Under the pieces are notes generated by a model. It worked only from the letters and a program-made list of their open reading frames with translations. It had not been told where the DNA came from and searched no databases. Made by a program: the position numbers and the translations under genes. From Flavobacteriaceae bacterium UBA3356 (lineage in GTDB: Bacteria; Bacteroidota; Bacteroidia; Flavobacteriales; Flavobacteriaceae): a DNA stretch of 64,000 nucleotides. Below are positions 53,801-61,142 of the stretch, in pieces (within the stretch, counting starts at the first letter, position 1; each line of letters opens with the position of its first letter). The stretch is taken from NCBI GenBank assembly GCA_002360635.1, contig DEQW01000011.1, forward strand, positions 1 through 64,000, read 5' to 3'.

Positions 53801-54247
53801 CGGGTCGGGAAATTTGGGATCGGTTGTCGTTTTCCTTTTTTGGCGTTTTGCTCCTCCTTTTTGTATTATTTCAGGATTGCTTTCAGGCTTATCGATATCG
53901 TCAAGGTCCAATACCGTAACCCGTATGCGGGTGCCCGATTGCAGTTGCGATTCCAGTTCAAATTTATCGTTGCCGGCCAAGGTAAATTCATACACCAAAA
54001 AATACTGGGTTTCGTTGCCAAAAATGGTAGCTGCCTCTTGGATATCGGCATGCTTTTCGCTGGAAACGAATTCGACTTCAAAGAATTTGGATTCAGGGTG
54101 GATATCGACCACCACCTTGTTTTCCACATCGCCCAAAGCAAAATTAAAGTTTTTTTGGTTGGGCAAACGAACTTCTTTTAGCAGTTTGAACCCATAGGTT
54201 GCCTCTAGTGCTTTCTTTACCCTATCTGTAAAATTGGATCTTTCCAT
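50846..54247 (-). CDS. KAP family P-loop NTPase with EVE/PUA-like N-terminal region
   Basis: This 1133-residue KAP NTPase has Walker A 'GKWGSGKS' (414-421), two membrane helices (about 617-640 and 645-666) inserted between the motifs, Walker B 'IVLYIDDLDRC' (811-821) and 'GSSPRAIKRFVN' (1000-1011). Coiled-coil stretches at about 485-545 and 690-740 flank the membrane insert. The N-terminal 120 residues are mixed alpha/beta with 'KVVVDIHPESKFFEVEF', vaguely nuclease-like. A spacer with three short repeats of the type DP-x-F-x-DP-x-T precedes a region (225-325) with 'FAKEGFWEN' and 'DHLFIKAVGIV', which resembles EVE/PUA-like domains. KAP proteins are ATPases often found in defence islands. The role here is inferred. 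The ATG at 54247 lacks a clear promoter. Confidence 0.85.
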   Translation of the reverse strand: MERSNFTDRVKKALEATYGFKLLKEVRLPNQKNFNFALGDVENKVVVDIHPESKFFEVEFVSSEKHADIQEAATIFGNETQYFLVYEFTLAGNDKFELESQLQSGTRIRVTVLDLDDIDKPESNPEIIQKGGAKRQKRKTTTDPKFPDPHTYGGKTQTRKPSIDPEFSDPYTSGSKFNEEDTTPDPGFEPMTQPDNDAANRQMGNEHPVSGTDEQSSPQRVKKFMTSPFLQNKNFYVAASKWQGNEHAVEFAKEGFWENRSSQSLQKFINQLKTGDVVFLRGTDETGKMDHLFIKAVGIVDHNPKNGNQLAINWFLINFGLNIYALKSNPDPIATLTPTEMQTILRYFDEDKLQKIEAFLNIQSDSPVAHTIAGLISDADIGKDHLDISNDISAFAHVMAAKTFLPPLAIALFGKWGSGKSFFMRKLREQIDGLTQQSQGSHFCKGVAQVHFNAWSYMDSNLWASMVTRIFEGLQYYIDQDTSAQKMKSEVEKALTQKLNITNEALEELENKKSIVDTRLTSLKDKKAEIKIKLDNKIKEIKTASLYEALNEVDKQFRVHEKIEDALQDNESIIKNKKELKKIIPEKYWQTPEKLYEQSKSAGSFLKLFFRKDTWWKNILWVLFIIAIIVLVPIAVVYLSRLIGATYFTFPAGIWSLLTVLGALWIRGIDTYNKMQPIIASFWAIKNNYLQKKEQATIDFKQQQKAAELEMEYLRRELESLNHQITLTAKEQAELQFRLENTLSTEALYSFIERKSVSKDYAEHLGIISTIRKDFETLSELFTDHNTEIKNMDPDDGTQFNDYFEKPLERIVLYIDDLDRCPEERVVEVLEAVNLLMAYPLFVVVVGVDPRWVKNALIKRHRLQFENKAEQNGQESISPSTYLEKIFQVPFNLKSASDKNVKHMLKTLAETVPEPSDTVQSESITNNLAVSDTNKIDANPEKEKDPSTKSEVVSSTEDSETTNKKKETAPKLKIKTVPYESLVFSTEELESIQNMSIIVGSSPRAIKRFVNIFRIVKAHEDYPNNLGKNKTAAVLFLLALPIGSFKSLYGDFLAFLQNSNSSQLFESFFMETEKTGGISNLGSPKPQKLVIRHATANLLTALKKDNEKLLKTPITAFTENYRLIKRFSYVVDL

Positions 54248-54634
54248 GGCAGTATGGGTTATTGTTCTGACTTTTACTATAATACCTTTTCGGTATATCT
54301 TGTTAAATGTAACGCTTTTCTATGTATTTGGTATATGTCACACTTGATTACGATGTAGGAAAAAGATGTGTTGGTTATCGTTGGCTGTAAACAATAGTAG
54401 CGGGCAGTATGCAGCGGCGGTGTGCAGTAGTGGTAAATACACGACCGTTATACCTTGACAAACTATTTACAGTTATAAATCGATTAATTAGCTAAGTGTA
54501 GTTTTTTATATAAAGGTTTGTTTTAAAGTTTACTACTTAAAGAAATTTTCTAAAATATAGTGGAGATTATCCCTAATACTTCAGAAAGTTTATATTTTTA
54601 TCACCTCAACATTTTTTAACCTACACCTTCCTTT
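54248..54634. other. Divergent intergenic region, no gene seen
   Basis: This gap between the KAP gene and the secreted-protein gene has a weak heptamer-like patch at 54404-54431 (gcagtat, gcagcgg and related) and otherwise AT-rich sequence. No promoter with both consensus boxes is evident. Confidence 0.5.
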
Positions 54635-55240
54635 ATGAAAATACTGCTTTTAACTATCATCTTTTTAGTGTCCTTATCGATGTTCTCTCAAGAAGATTAT
54701 CAATTAAACATTGATGGCAAAACAACCCCTATAGCATTGGACACCCCCTATCAGATTAAAGTGGGAAAGAAAATGATAGACGTAACCTTAAGCATAAGGG
54801 ATACCCTTACTTATATCGATTCGTTTCTTCAGTTCAGCTATCCCAATTCATATAAGGTAAGTGAAATGGAGTTGGAGCAAGGCATTACCCAAAAAGTTTT
54901 AATGACCGCTGAAGGCTCCGGTTTTATGGTTCAGGAATATTCCAGTCTAGACCCGTCGATGATGCAAGAATTGTTATTAAAGGAGGTGACGAAAGAAAGT
55001 AAAGAATACGGCTATACCGAAAAGCGAGAAGATTATGAGCGTACCGTGCGTTCCGGGCAGACGTTAAAAGTGCTTCGCTCCGTATTAACCTATAAAGATG
55101 ATATTGCTATTTACGAAATTAGCAGTTTTTCCAAAAAAGATGAAGGTTTACTATTGATGACCATTGATATGAACGTAAGTGAAAATGGTCCAGGCAAACG
55201 GCTGATTAATATGATATGGGATAGCATTGAGTTTAAGTAA
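54635..55240 (+). CDS. Secreted protein of unknown function
   Basis: The 201-residue protein has a clean Sec signal peptide, 'MKILLLTIIFLVSLSMFSQ', cut near residue 19. The mature part is charged and beta-rich, with 'YQLNIDGKTTPIALDTPYQI' and later 'FLQFSYPNSYKVSEMELEQG'. I cannot name the family. It is read divergently from the KAP gene and shows no operon partner. Confidence 0.7.
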   Translation: MKILLLTIIFLVSLSMFSQEDYQLNIDGKTTPIALDTPYQIKVGKKMIDVTLSIRDTLTYIDSFLQFSYPNSYKVSEMELEQGITQKVLMTAEGSGFMVQEYSSLDPSMMQELLLKEVTKESKEYGYTEKREDYERTVRSGQTLKVLRSVLTYKDDIAIYEISSFSKKDEGLLLMTIDMNVSENGPGKRLINMIWDSIEFK

Positions 55241-55379
55241 GTTGTTTTTTTAATTCTTAATCAAGTATGGTATGGACCAATCTAACTAATGAGGATTCAC
55301 TAGAAGTTGTATTGAAAATCTTGTCCATATGTAAAAGTTTATAGAAATAGGATTGCCTACTCAGCCTCTTTTCATCTGC

Positions 55380-55462
55380 TTAGAAAACTTATCATGCAGT
55401 CGACCATTTTTTATTAAACCGAATTTCCCTTTATTGTTAGTCCCGTTGGCAGGCCGAACCAC
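55380..55462 (-). pseudogene. Decayed fragment of a 3D-domain protein gene (3' end)
   Basis: This stretch aligns along most of its length with the 3' end of the intact 3D-domain gene (about 56270-56352, same strand), sharing identical blocks such as GGAAATTCGGTTTAATAAAA. Read in the corresponding frame it has several stop codons, while 'REIRFNK' is preserved against 'VEIRFNK' in the intact gene. It is a remnant of a duplicate. The surrounding gap (55241-55565) holds no other gene. Confidence 0.7.
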
Positions 55463-55565
55463 CTTCTAATTCAATAATGATGTTTTGTATACTTTTACAT
55501 TACTAATAGGTTAGAAGAGAAATTAGCAACAATTCAAATTTCTTATAAAGTCTTAAAGAATACCC

Positions 55566-56225
55566 ATGAAAAAACATCCTAAGAAACCGTGGCCTACCAA
55601 AGAGGCTATGATGCAGGTTTATGAAAATAACCTGTGGGGCGGAGATAAAACGGAATTTTATTCGGGCTTGGGTTCTCATGATGCTGAAGTGGTAACTAAG
55701 TATATAAACGTAGTTTCTGCTTTTTTAAAGGAGTTGAAAACACCACCCGTGGTTTGTGATTTGGGTTGTGGGGATTTTAATGTGGGGAATGAACTGGTGC
55801 AATTCGCCAAGGAGTATAAAGCTATCGACATTGTCCCTGATTTGATCGCCCGTAATAAAAAAACATTCAGAATAGATAATGTAGCTTTTTATACCCTAGA
55901 TATTGCCATAGATGCATTGCCTACTGGGGACTGTGCGATTGTAAGACAGGTGTTGCAGCATCTATCCAATACTGAAATCAAAGCTATCGTCGAAAAATTA
56001 TATCGATTTAAGTATGTGATCCTTACCGAACACCTACCGGAAGGGGTGTTTATACCCAATACCGATATTATTTCGGGCCAGGGCATTCGTTTAAAAAAGA
56101 AGAGTGGCGTCAATCTGTTGGCGGCTCCCTTTCATTTTAAAGTAATAGAAGAAAAAGAGTTGTTCTCTTTACCGTCGCCTGACGGTACGGGGCGTTTAGT
56201 GACGACTTTGTATAAGGTTTTTTAA
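55566..56225 (+). CDS. Class I SAM-dependent methyltransferase
   Basis: The 219-residue protein has motif I 'VVCDLGCGDFNVGNEL' for SAM binding, motif II-like 'KAIDIVPDLI', and a later 'DCAIVRQVLQHLSNTEIKA' with the usual acidic and aromatic positions. The substrate is unknown. It lies between a decayed 3D-domain fragment and the intact 3D-domain gene, so it may have been inserted when that region was duplicated. The nearby KAP and NACHT genes do not by themselves link it to DNA modification. Confidence 0.85.
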   Translation: MKKHPKKPWPTKEAMMQVYENNLWGGDKTEFYSGLGSHDAEVVTKYINVVSAFLKELKTPPVVCDLGCGDFNVGNELVQFAKEYKAIDIVPDLIARNKKTFRIDNVAFYTLDIAIDALPTGDCAIVRQVLQHLSNTEIKAIVEKLYRFKYVILTEHLPEGVFIPNTDIISGQGIRLKKKSGVNLLAAPFHFKVIEEKELFSLPSPDGTGRLVTTLYKVF

Positions 56226-56252
56226 GTATGGCTACCTTTAAAAAACGAGACG

Positions 56253-56717
56253 TTACTTCGTTTTTCCAAGCCCATTTTCTGAAAACTTATCATTCGGCCG
56301 ATTCCTTTTATTAAACCGAATTTCCACTTGTTGCTTGCCCCAGTTACGGGCTGCATCTTCATCTAGCCCCATGTAAATATCGATTTTCTTGTTCCAGCGT
56401 TTGTTCATTTTGTCTTTAACTATATAAGTACCAGGTAGGCCATCGATTTCAATTTCTTCATTATGATCCAACCCCAATTTGATGAGGTCGCGTGATACGG
56501 CAATGGCTCGTTCGCCAGGTTTTAAAATATCGCCCCAAGCGGCTAAAGAAGGATTCCCTCTTTTCGTTTGATGCTCCACCGAGTTATAAGCCGTAGCGGT
56601 TACGGTCATGGTGGTCATTTTTTTCTGTTGTTCCTTGGTTTCGGCACAACCGAGCAATAGAATGGCTAGGGAAAGGATGAGTAATGGAATAAGATAGTTG
56701 TGCTTTTTGAATTTCAT
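56253..56717 (-). CDS. 3D-domain lipoprotein (RlpA/MltA-barrel-like)
   Basis: Starting at the ATG at 56717 gives 154 residues with a lipoprotein signal (Cys in 'AILLLGCAET'). The 3D domain follows: 'TVTATAYNSVEHQTKRGNPS', 'RAIAVSRDLI', 'IDGLPGTYIVKDKMNKRWNK' and 'KIDIYMGLDEDAARNWGKQ'. The Asp residues that give the domain its name are present. Such double-psi-barrel domains act on peptidoglycan. A degenerate copy of its last 25 codons lies about 0.9 kb away at 55380-55462. Confidence 0.88.
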   Translation of the reverse strand: MKFKKHNYLIPLLILSLAILLLGCAETKEQQKKMTTMTVTATAYNSVEHQTKRGNPSLAAWGDILKPGERAIAVSRDLIKLGLDHNEEIEIDGLPGTYIVKDKMNKRWNKKIDIYMGLDEDAARNWGKQQVEIRFNKRNRPNDKFSENGLGKTK

Positions 56718-56779
56718 AGTATATATAAAATACAAAAAAGGAGTGTAAATGCCTGAAATTAAGCGAATAATATTATGCT

Positions 56780-59326
56780 TTACACCTCCTTACGCAATAC
56801 CTCCAAAGGAGAACTGCGCAATACGGTTTGGATGTTGCTTAAGCCAATGGCTACCACGAGTAGTGTAATGCCTGGTAAAAACACCAGAAAAGGAACCAAA
56901 GAGGGTACAAACGGTTCTTTGAAAACAAACAGTGCCAAGCATAAGCTACTTAATAAAGCCAGTATAATCCCAACCAAACTTCCCAGTAGGCCTAAAAAGA
57001 CATATTCCAATGCTGAAATGGTTAAAATCTGTTTGTTTTTGGCACCCAAAGTACGGAGTAACACACTTTCTTTAATTCGTTGGTATTTGCTGGTTCTTAC
57101 AGAACCAATCAAGACAATAATTCCTGTAAGAATACTAAAGAAAGCCATAAAATTGATTACCCAAGATACTTGTTCTAAAATATCTTCTACCAAGGTATAA
57201 ACTTGTCGCAGATCGATAATGGTTACGTTCGGAAAGGTGGCAACCAAATCCCGTTGCAATGCTGCAGAGCCTTTTTCGTTTTTTACTTGGGTAGTAAACA
57301 CATGAAACTGAGGTGCTTCTTCCAACACACCCTTCGGAAATACTACGGAAAAGTTAAGTTGCATTTGTGCCCAATCTACTTGACGGATGCTACCCACAAC
57401 GGTTTCCATAAGTACTCCTTGCACATTGAAAACAACAGGATCGCCCACGGCTAGTTTTGCATCTTCAGCTAGATTGTCTGAAATTGAAATATACACAGGA
57501 TCACCCGCTTCCTTTTGTGGATACCAGGTGCCTTCCAACAATGCTTCGGAAGGGGTAAGGGCCTCGCGATAGGTGGTTCTAAATTCGTGATTTAAAATCC
57601 AACCCCGAATTTGGCGTGTGCTATCTTGGCGGATTTCATTCACTGACCTTCCATTAATACTATGCATACGCATCGTCACCAAAGGAATGGTGTTAAGCAC
57701 CGGCAATCCCTTATTGGTAATACGTTCTGCTACCGAATCACGCTGTTTCGATTGAATATCCAAGATAATCATATTGGCAGTTTCCGAAGTCTTTTCAATT
57801 TCTGTCTTTGCTAATAAAATATCTTTGGTAAAATACAAGGTGCTAATTAAAAATGTTCCCAACCCTATGGCAACTACCAGCACAACGGTTTGGTTGTTGG
57901 GTCTAAATAAGTTGAGTAAACTTTGACGTGCCGTAAAGCTCCATCGCTTCGGAAAAAAACGTTTCACCATTTTTATAAAAAACAGAGCGACACTTGCCAA
58001 TACGGCAAACGTAATAACGGTTCCACCTACAAATGCTAATGCATACAGCGAATCTTTAATAAGCCATAGGGAGAATAAAAACAGGAATACCAGAATGGCG
58101 CCAAATACCAAAAAGCGAATTTTTCTGGGTTCTTGAGATGATTTTTCATCCACACGTAATACATCTAAAGGCGACACATACCAAGTTCTCAATAAGGGTA
58201 GCAGCGCAAATAAGACGGACATACATAGTCCAAGTAGCACACCAATAACAATAGGTTGCGTTGTAATAGAGATTGTAAGGGAAAAGGGCAAAAACTCTTT
58301 GAGTAAATAAGGGAATAACTCTTGAATACCAACGCCTATCAGCGACCCGATAAGTCCTCCAATGATTCCAATTCCAGCAATTTGAATTAAATAAATCAGA
58401 AAACTTTGGAGTCTGGATGTGCCCATACACTTTAAAACTGCGATGGCTTTCAATTTTTCTTTTATATAGATATGCACCGAACTGGCGATGCCAATACATC
58501 CTAACAACAAGGCAATAAATGCTGCTAGGTTTAGGAATTTCCCAACATTGTCATACCGTCTTCCTAAGCGTTCGGTCGTGCTGGTATGTGTGTCTAGATC
58601 GGCATTTTCTAAATCCAATACGGGTTCGAGCTTGTCTTGAAGTTGCTGTAAGTTTACCGTATCGGCTACTTTATAGAAATATTGGTATTCCTTTCGGCTT
58701 CCAAATTGCAACAAATCCGTAGCTTCAATAAATCGATAGGGAATAATGACAGGCGGTGCTACCGAACTTGAAAAGGCAGAGCTTCCCGGAATCGATTGTA
58801 AGGCACCCGCAATGGGAAGCGTTAGTTCGCCAACTTTTATAGAATCACCTGGTTTCACATTAAACTGAAGCATTAAGGTGGCATCTACCAATGCACCTCC
58901 TGATTTTTGATAGGTTGTTGCTACTTCAGTAGGTTGGCTTTCAAGTTTGCCATAAAAAGGAAAGTCCCCTTCCAGACCGCGCACCTGTACCAGTTTAGTG
59001 CCGCCATTCTTCGGAAAAGCTACCATGGATACAAAGTTTACCTCTCTTGCATCCGGTTGTAACGAATCGATAATCGCTTGCGCGCGTTCTGTTGGAATTT
59101 GCTTCGCATCGATAATAAAATCGGCACCCATCAAGGTTTTTGATTGGCGCTGAATGTTATCCTTTAAATTCGTACTGAATAATTGAATGGAAACGACCGC
59201 CGCAATGCCCAAAATAATAGATGCCATAAATAGCAGCAAGCGCACTTTGCTGGCTTTGGCATCGCGCCATGCCATTTTAAATAGCCAAAATATATTTAAG
59301 TTTTTGTGGGATTTCAATTTGTTCAA
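56780..59326 (-). CDS. ABC transporter permease, YbbP/FtsX-like
   Basis: The 848-residue permease has FtsX-type domains in two halves. There is one helix near residue 35, a periplasmic domain, three helices with 'KLKAIAVLKCMGTSRLQSFL', a central helical pair, and a C-terminal FtsX block containing 'RIKESVLLRTLGAKNKQILT'. The start overlaps the ATP-binding gene by four bases, so the two are coupled. In Escherichia coli YbbAP sits beside tesA in the same way; its substrate is unclear. Confidence 0.93.
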   Translation of the reverse strand: MNKLKSHKNLNIFWLFKMAWRDAKASKVRLLLFMASIILGIAAVVSIQLFSTNLKDNIQRQSKTLMGADFIIDAKQIPTERAQAIIDSLQPDAREVNFVSMVAFPKNGGTKLVQVRGLEGDFPFYGKLESQPTEVATTYQKSGGALVDATLMLQFNVKPGDSIKVGELTLPIAGALQSIPGSSAFSSSVAPPVIIPYRFIEATDLLQFGSRKEYQYFYKVADTVNLQQLQDKLEPVLDLENADLDTHTSTTERLGRRYDNVGKFLNLAAFIALLLGCIGIASSVHIYIKEKLKAIAVLKCMGTSRLQSFLIYLIQIAGIGIIGGLIGSLIGVGIQELFPYLLKEFLPFSLTISITTQPIVIGVLLGLCMSVLFALLPLLRTWYVSPLDVLRVDEKSSQEPRKIRFLVFGAILVFLFLFSLWLIKDSLYALAFVGGTVITFAVLASVALFFIKMVKRFFPKRWSFTARQSLLNLFRPNNQTVVLVVAIGLGTFLISTLYFTKDILLAKTEIEKTSETANMIILDIQSKQRDSVAERITNKGLPVLNTIPLVTMRMHSINGRSVNEIRQDSTRQIRGWILNHEFRTTYREALTPSEALLEGTWYPQKEAGDPVYISISDNLAEDAKLAVGDPVVFNVQGVLMETVVGSIRQVDWAQMQLNFSVVFPKGVLEEAPQFHVFTTQVKNEKGSAALQRDLVATFPNVTIIDLRQVYTLVEDILEQVSWVINFMAFFSILTGIIVLIGSVRTSKYQRIKESVLLRTLGAKNKQILTISALEYVFLGLLGSLVGIILALLSSLCLALFVFKEPFVPSLVPFLVFLPGITLLVVAIGLSNIQTVLRSSPLEVLRKEV

Positions 59327-60012
59327 AATACGGTAGTAGGTTGGTTTGTAACTGTTTTTCCGCCTTTAAGCGTCAATATTTGCTGCGTACGGTTGGCTAA
59401 CTCTAAATCGTGGGTAACGATCACCAAGGTGGTTCCGTTTTCTTTATTTAAGTCTAATAATAATTGGATAACCTTTTCACCGGTTTCAGCATCTAGGTTT
59501 CCTGTTGGTTCGTCTGCAAATAAAATAGAAGGTTTGTTGACAAACGCCCGTGCCAGTGCCACTCGTTGCTGTTCACCGCCTGATAATTGAGAAGGGTAGT
59601 GGTGAACGCGGTCTGCCAAGCCTACTTTTTCTAATAAATCCTTGCTTTTCTGTATCGCATCTTTTGCACCTTGCAACTCTAAAGGAACGCTTACATTTTC
59701 AAGTGCCGTAAGGGTGGGTAACAATTGAAAATTCTGAAAAATAAATCCGACTTCTTCATTTCGTAATTGCGCACGTTGGTCTTCATCCAAGTTTTTTAAA
59801 TTTTGTCCGCAAAGAATTACGGAACCCGCATTGGGCGCATCTAAACCGGCGCACAATCCCAATAAGGTGGTCTTACCACTTCCTGAAGGTCCTACAATTG
59901 AAAAGGTTTGGCCTCTTTCCACATCGAAGGTAATGTCGTGCAAAACTGTTAATTGCTTGTTACCACTAGTATATGTCTTTTCCAAACCGGTAATCTTTAA
60001 TATCTTTGGCAT
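59323..60012 (-). CDS. ABC transporter ATP-binding protein, YbbA-like
   Basis: The 229-residue ATPase of the LolD/MacB/YbbA type has Walker A 'GPSGSGKTTLL', the Q-loop 'FIFQNFQLLPTLTALENV', the signature 'QLSGGEQQRVALARA', Walker B 'ILFADEPTGNLD' and the switch His in 'VIVTHDLEL'. It is the partner of the overlapping YbbP-like permease. It is transcribed away from the arylesterase gene, with only 23 bp between the starts. Confidence 0.95.
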   Translation of the reverse strand: MPKILKITGLEKTYTSGNKQLTVLHDITFDVERGQTFSIVGPSGSGKTTLLGLCAGLDAPNAGSVILCGQNLKNLDEDQRAQLRNEEVGFIFQNFQLLPTLTALENVSVPLELQGAKDAIQKSKDLLEKVGLADRVHHYPSQLSGGEQQRVALARAFVNKPSILFADEPTGNLDAETGEKVIQLLLDLNKENGTTLVIVTHDLELANRTQQILTLKGGKTVTNQPTTVF

Positions 60013-60035
60013 GATCTTAATTTAAATAACAACGA

Positions 60036-60776
60036 ATGTTCAGCCCACATAATAATCATTTTCAGTTTAATTTCCCACCTTCATCGAAGCTGAAACTCAT
60101 AAAGTTTAGTTATTTTTTTATAGCTTTTTTTCTTTTGTCTTGTGGCGATGCAAAAACCGAAAAAGCGACGGAAGAGCAAAAAACCACGGAACAAACGGAA
60201 GACACTGTAGCAACTGAGACTGCGACCAAATCCATTCTATTTTTTGGGGATAGTATCACCGCCGGCTATGGACTGGATGATAGCAATGACGCCTTTCCGG
60301 GTGTGTTGCAACAAAAGATTGATTCGTTGGGCTTAGGTTATACGGTGATTAATTCTGGTGTAAGTGGCGAAACAACTGCAGGCGGTAGTAGCCGAATTGA
60401 TTGGGTAATAAAACAGAATCCGACTATTTTTGTGTTGGAATTAGGTGCCAACGATGGCTTGCGAGGTGTGCCTTTATCTGAAACACGTTCCAATCTTCAA
60501 GAAATAATAAATACGGTACGAGAAAAAAGTCCAGAGACGAAAATTATCCTTGCCGGTATGCAATTACCTCCAAATATGGGGCAAGAATATACACAGGAAT
60601 TCAAACAACTTTATGTAGACTTAGCCGAAAAAAATGATCTTGCATTTATCCCATTTATTTTAAAAGATGTTGGTGGAATTGCGGCATTGAACCAAGCAGA
60701 TGGTATTCACCCAACGGTTGAAGGGCATAAAATAGTGGCTAATACGGTATGGGAAACCTTAAAACCCATGCTGTAA
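60036..60776 (+). CDS. GDSL/SGNH arylesterase (TesA-like) lipoprotein
   Basis: The 246-residue SGNH hydrolase has an N-terminal lipoprotein-like signal ('FFIAFFLLSCGDAKT') after an unusually long 20-residue polar start. A Thr/Glu linker precedes the catalytic domain. Block I is 'ILFFGDSITAGYGLDD' with the Ser, block II 'NSGVSGETTAGG', block III 'ELGANDGLRG' and block V 'DGIHPTVEGHK' with Asp and His. It cleaves thioesters or esters. The divergent arrangement with ybbAP matches the enterobacterial tesA locus. The ATG at 60036 is the only plausible start. Confidence 0.93.
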   Translation: MFSPHNNHFQFNFPPSSKLKLIKFSYFFIAFFLLSCGDAKTEKATEEQKTTEQTEDTVATETATKSILFFGDSITAGYGLDDSNDAFPGVLQQKIDSLGLGYTVINSGVSGETTAGGSSRIDWVIKQNPTIFVLELGANDGLRGVPLSETRSNLQEIINTVREKSPETKIILAGMQLPPNMGQEYTQEFKQLYVDLAEKNDLAFIPFILKDVGGIAALNQADGIHPTVEGHKIVANTVWETLKPML

Positions 60777-61056
60777 TACGAATTTTTGAGGATATAAAAT
60801 TAGTGTCTTAGATATACTTTCTTCTACCTTGTAACATCCAAATGCCTAATCCTAGTGTTGGTGTGGATATATTAGACCAAAAGAAATTACTAATTACTAC
60901 TGAAATAAGATATAGGAGTTTCTAAATATAATATGAAAATTAAGGCATTCATAGCTTATTCGTAATAATCAAAACCTATTTTAAAACATAAAAGCACATC
61001 TTCTGTAAGGGAATATGCACAGTAACAATACGATAGCAAAGATTTCGGTTGCAATT
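60777..61056. other. Intergenic region, no gene seen
   Basis: This AT-rich stretch follows the arylesterase gene. I see no coding sequence, repeat or terminator stem. Confidence 0.5.
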
Positions 61057-61088
61057 TTTGTAAGACTATTGAATTATTTTTAAGTTTG
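61057..61088 (+). promoter_or_regulatory. Bacteroidota-type promoter of the AGCS symporter gene
   Basis: TTTG at 61057-61060 and TAAGTTTG at 61081-61088 are separated by 20 bases. The start codon follows 54 bases later. Confidence 0.65.
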
Positions 61089-61142
61089 CGCTTTTAAAAT
61101 TCAATTTCATTGTTTTTTTGCTAATAAAAGATTAATTTTTTT

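Noticed and set aside
53435..54181. A 248-codon rightward frame inside the KAP gene
   Set aside because: It lies wholly antisense to a well-supported P-loop protein and its translation has no recognisable domain.
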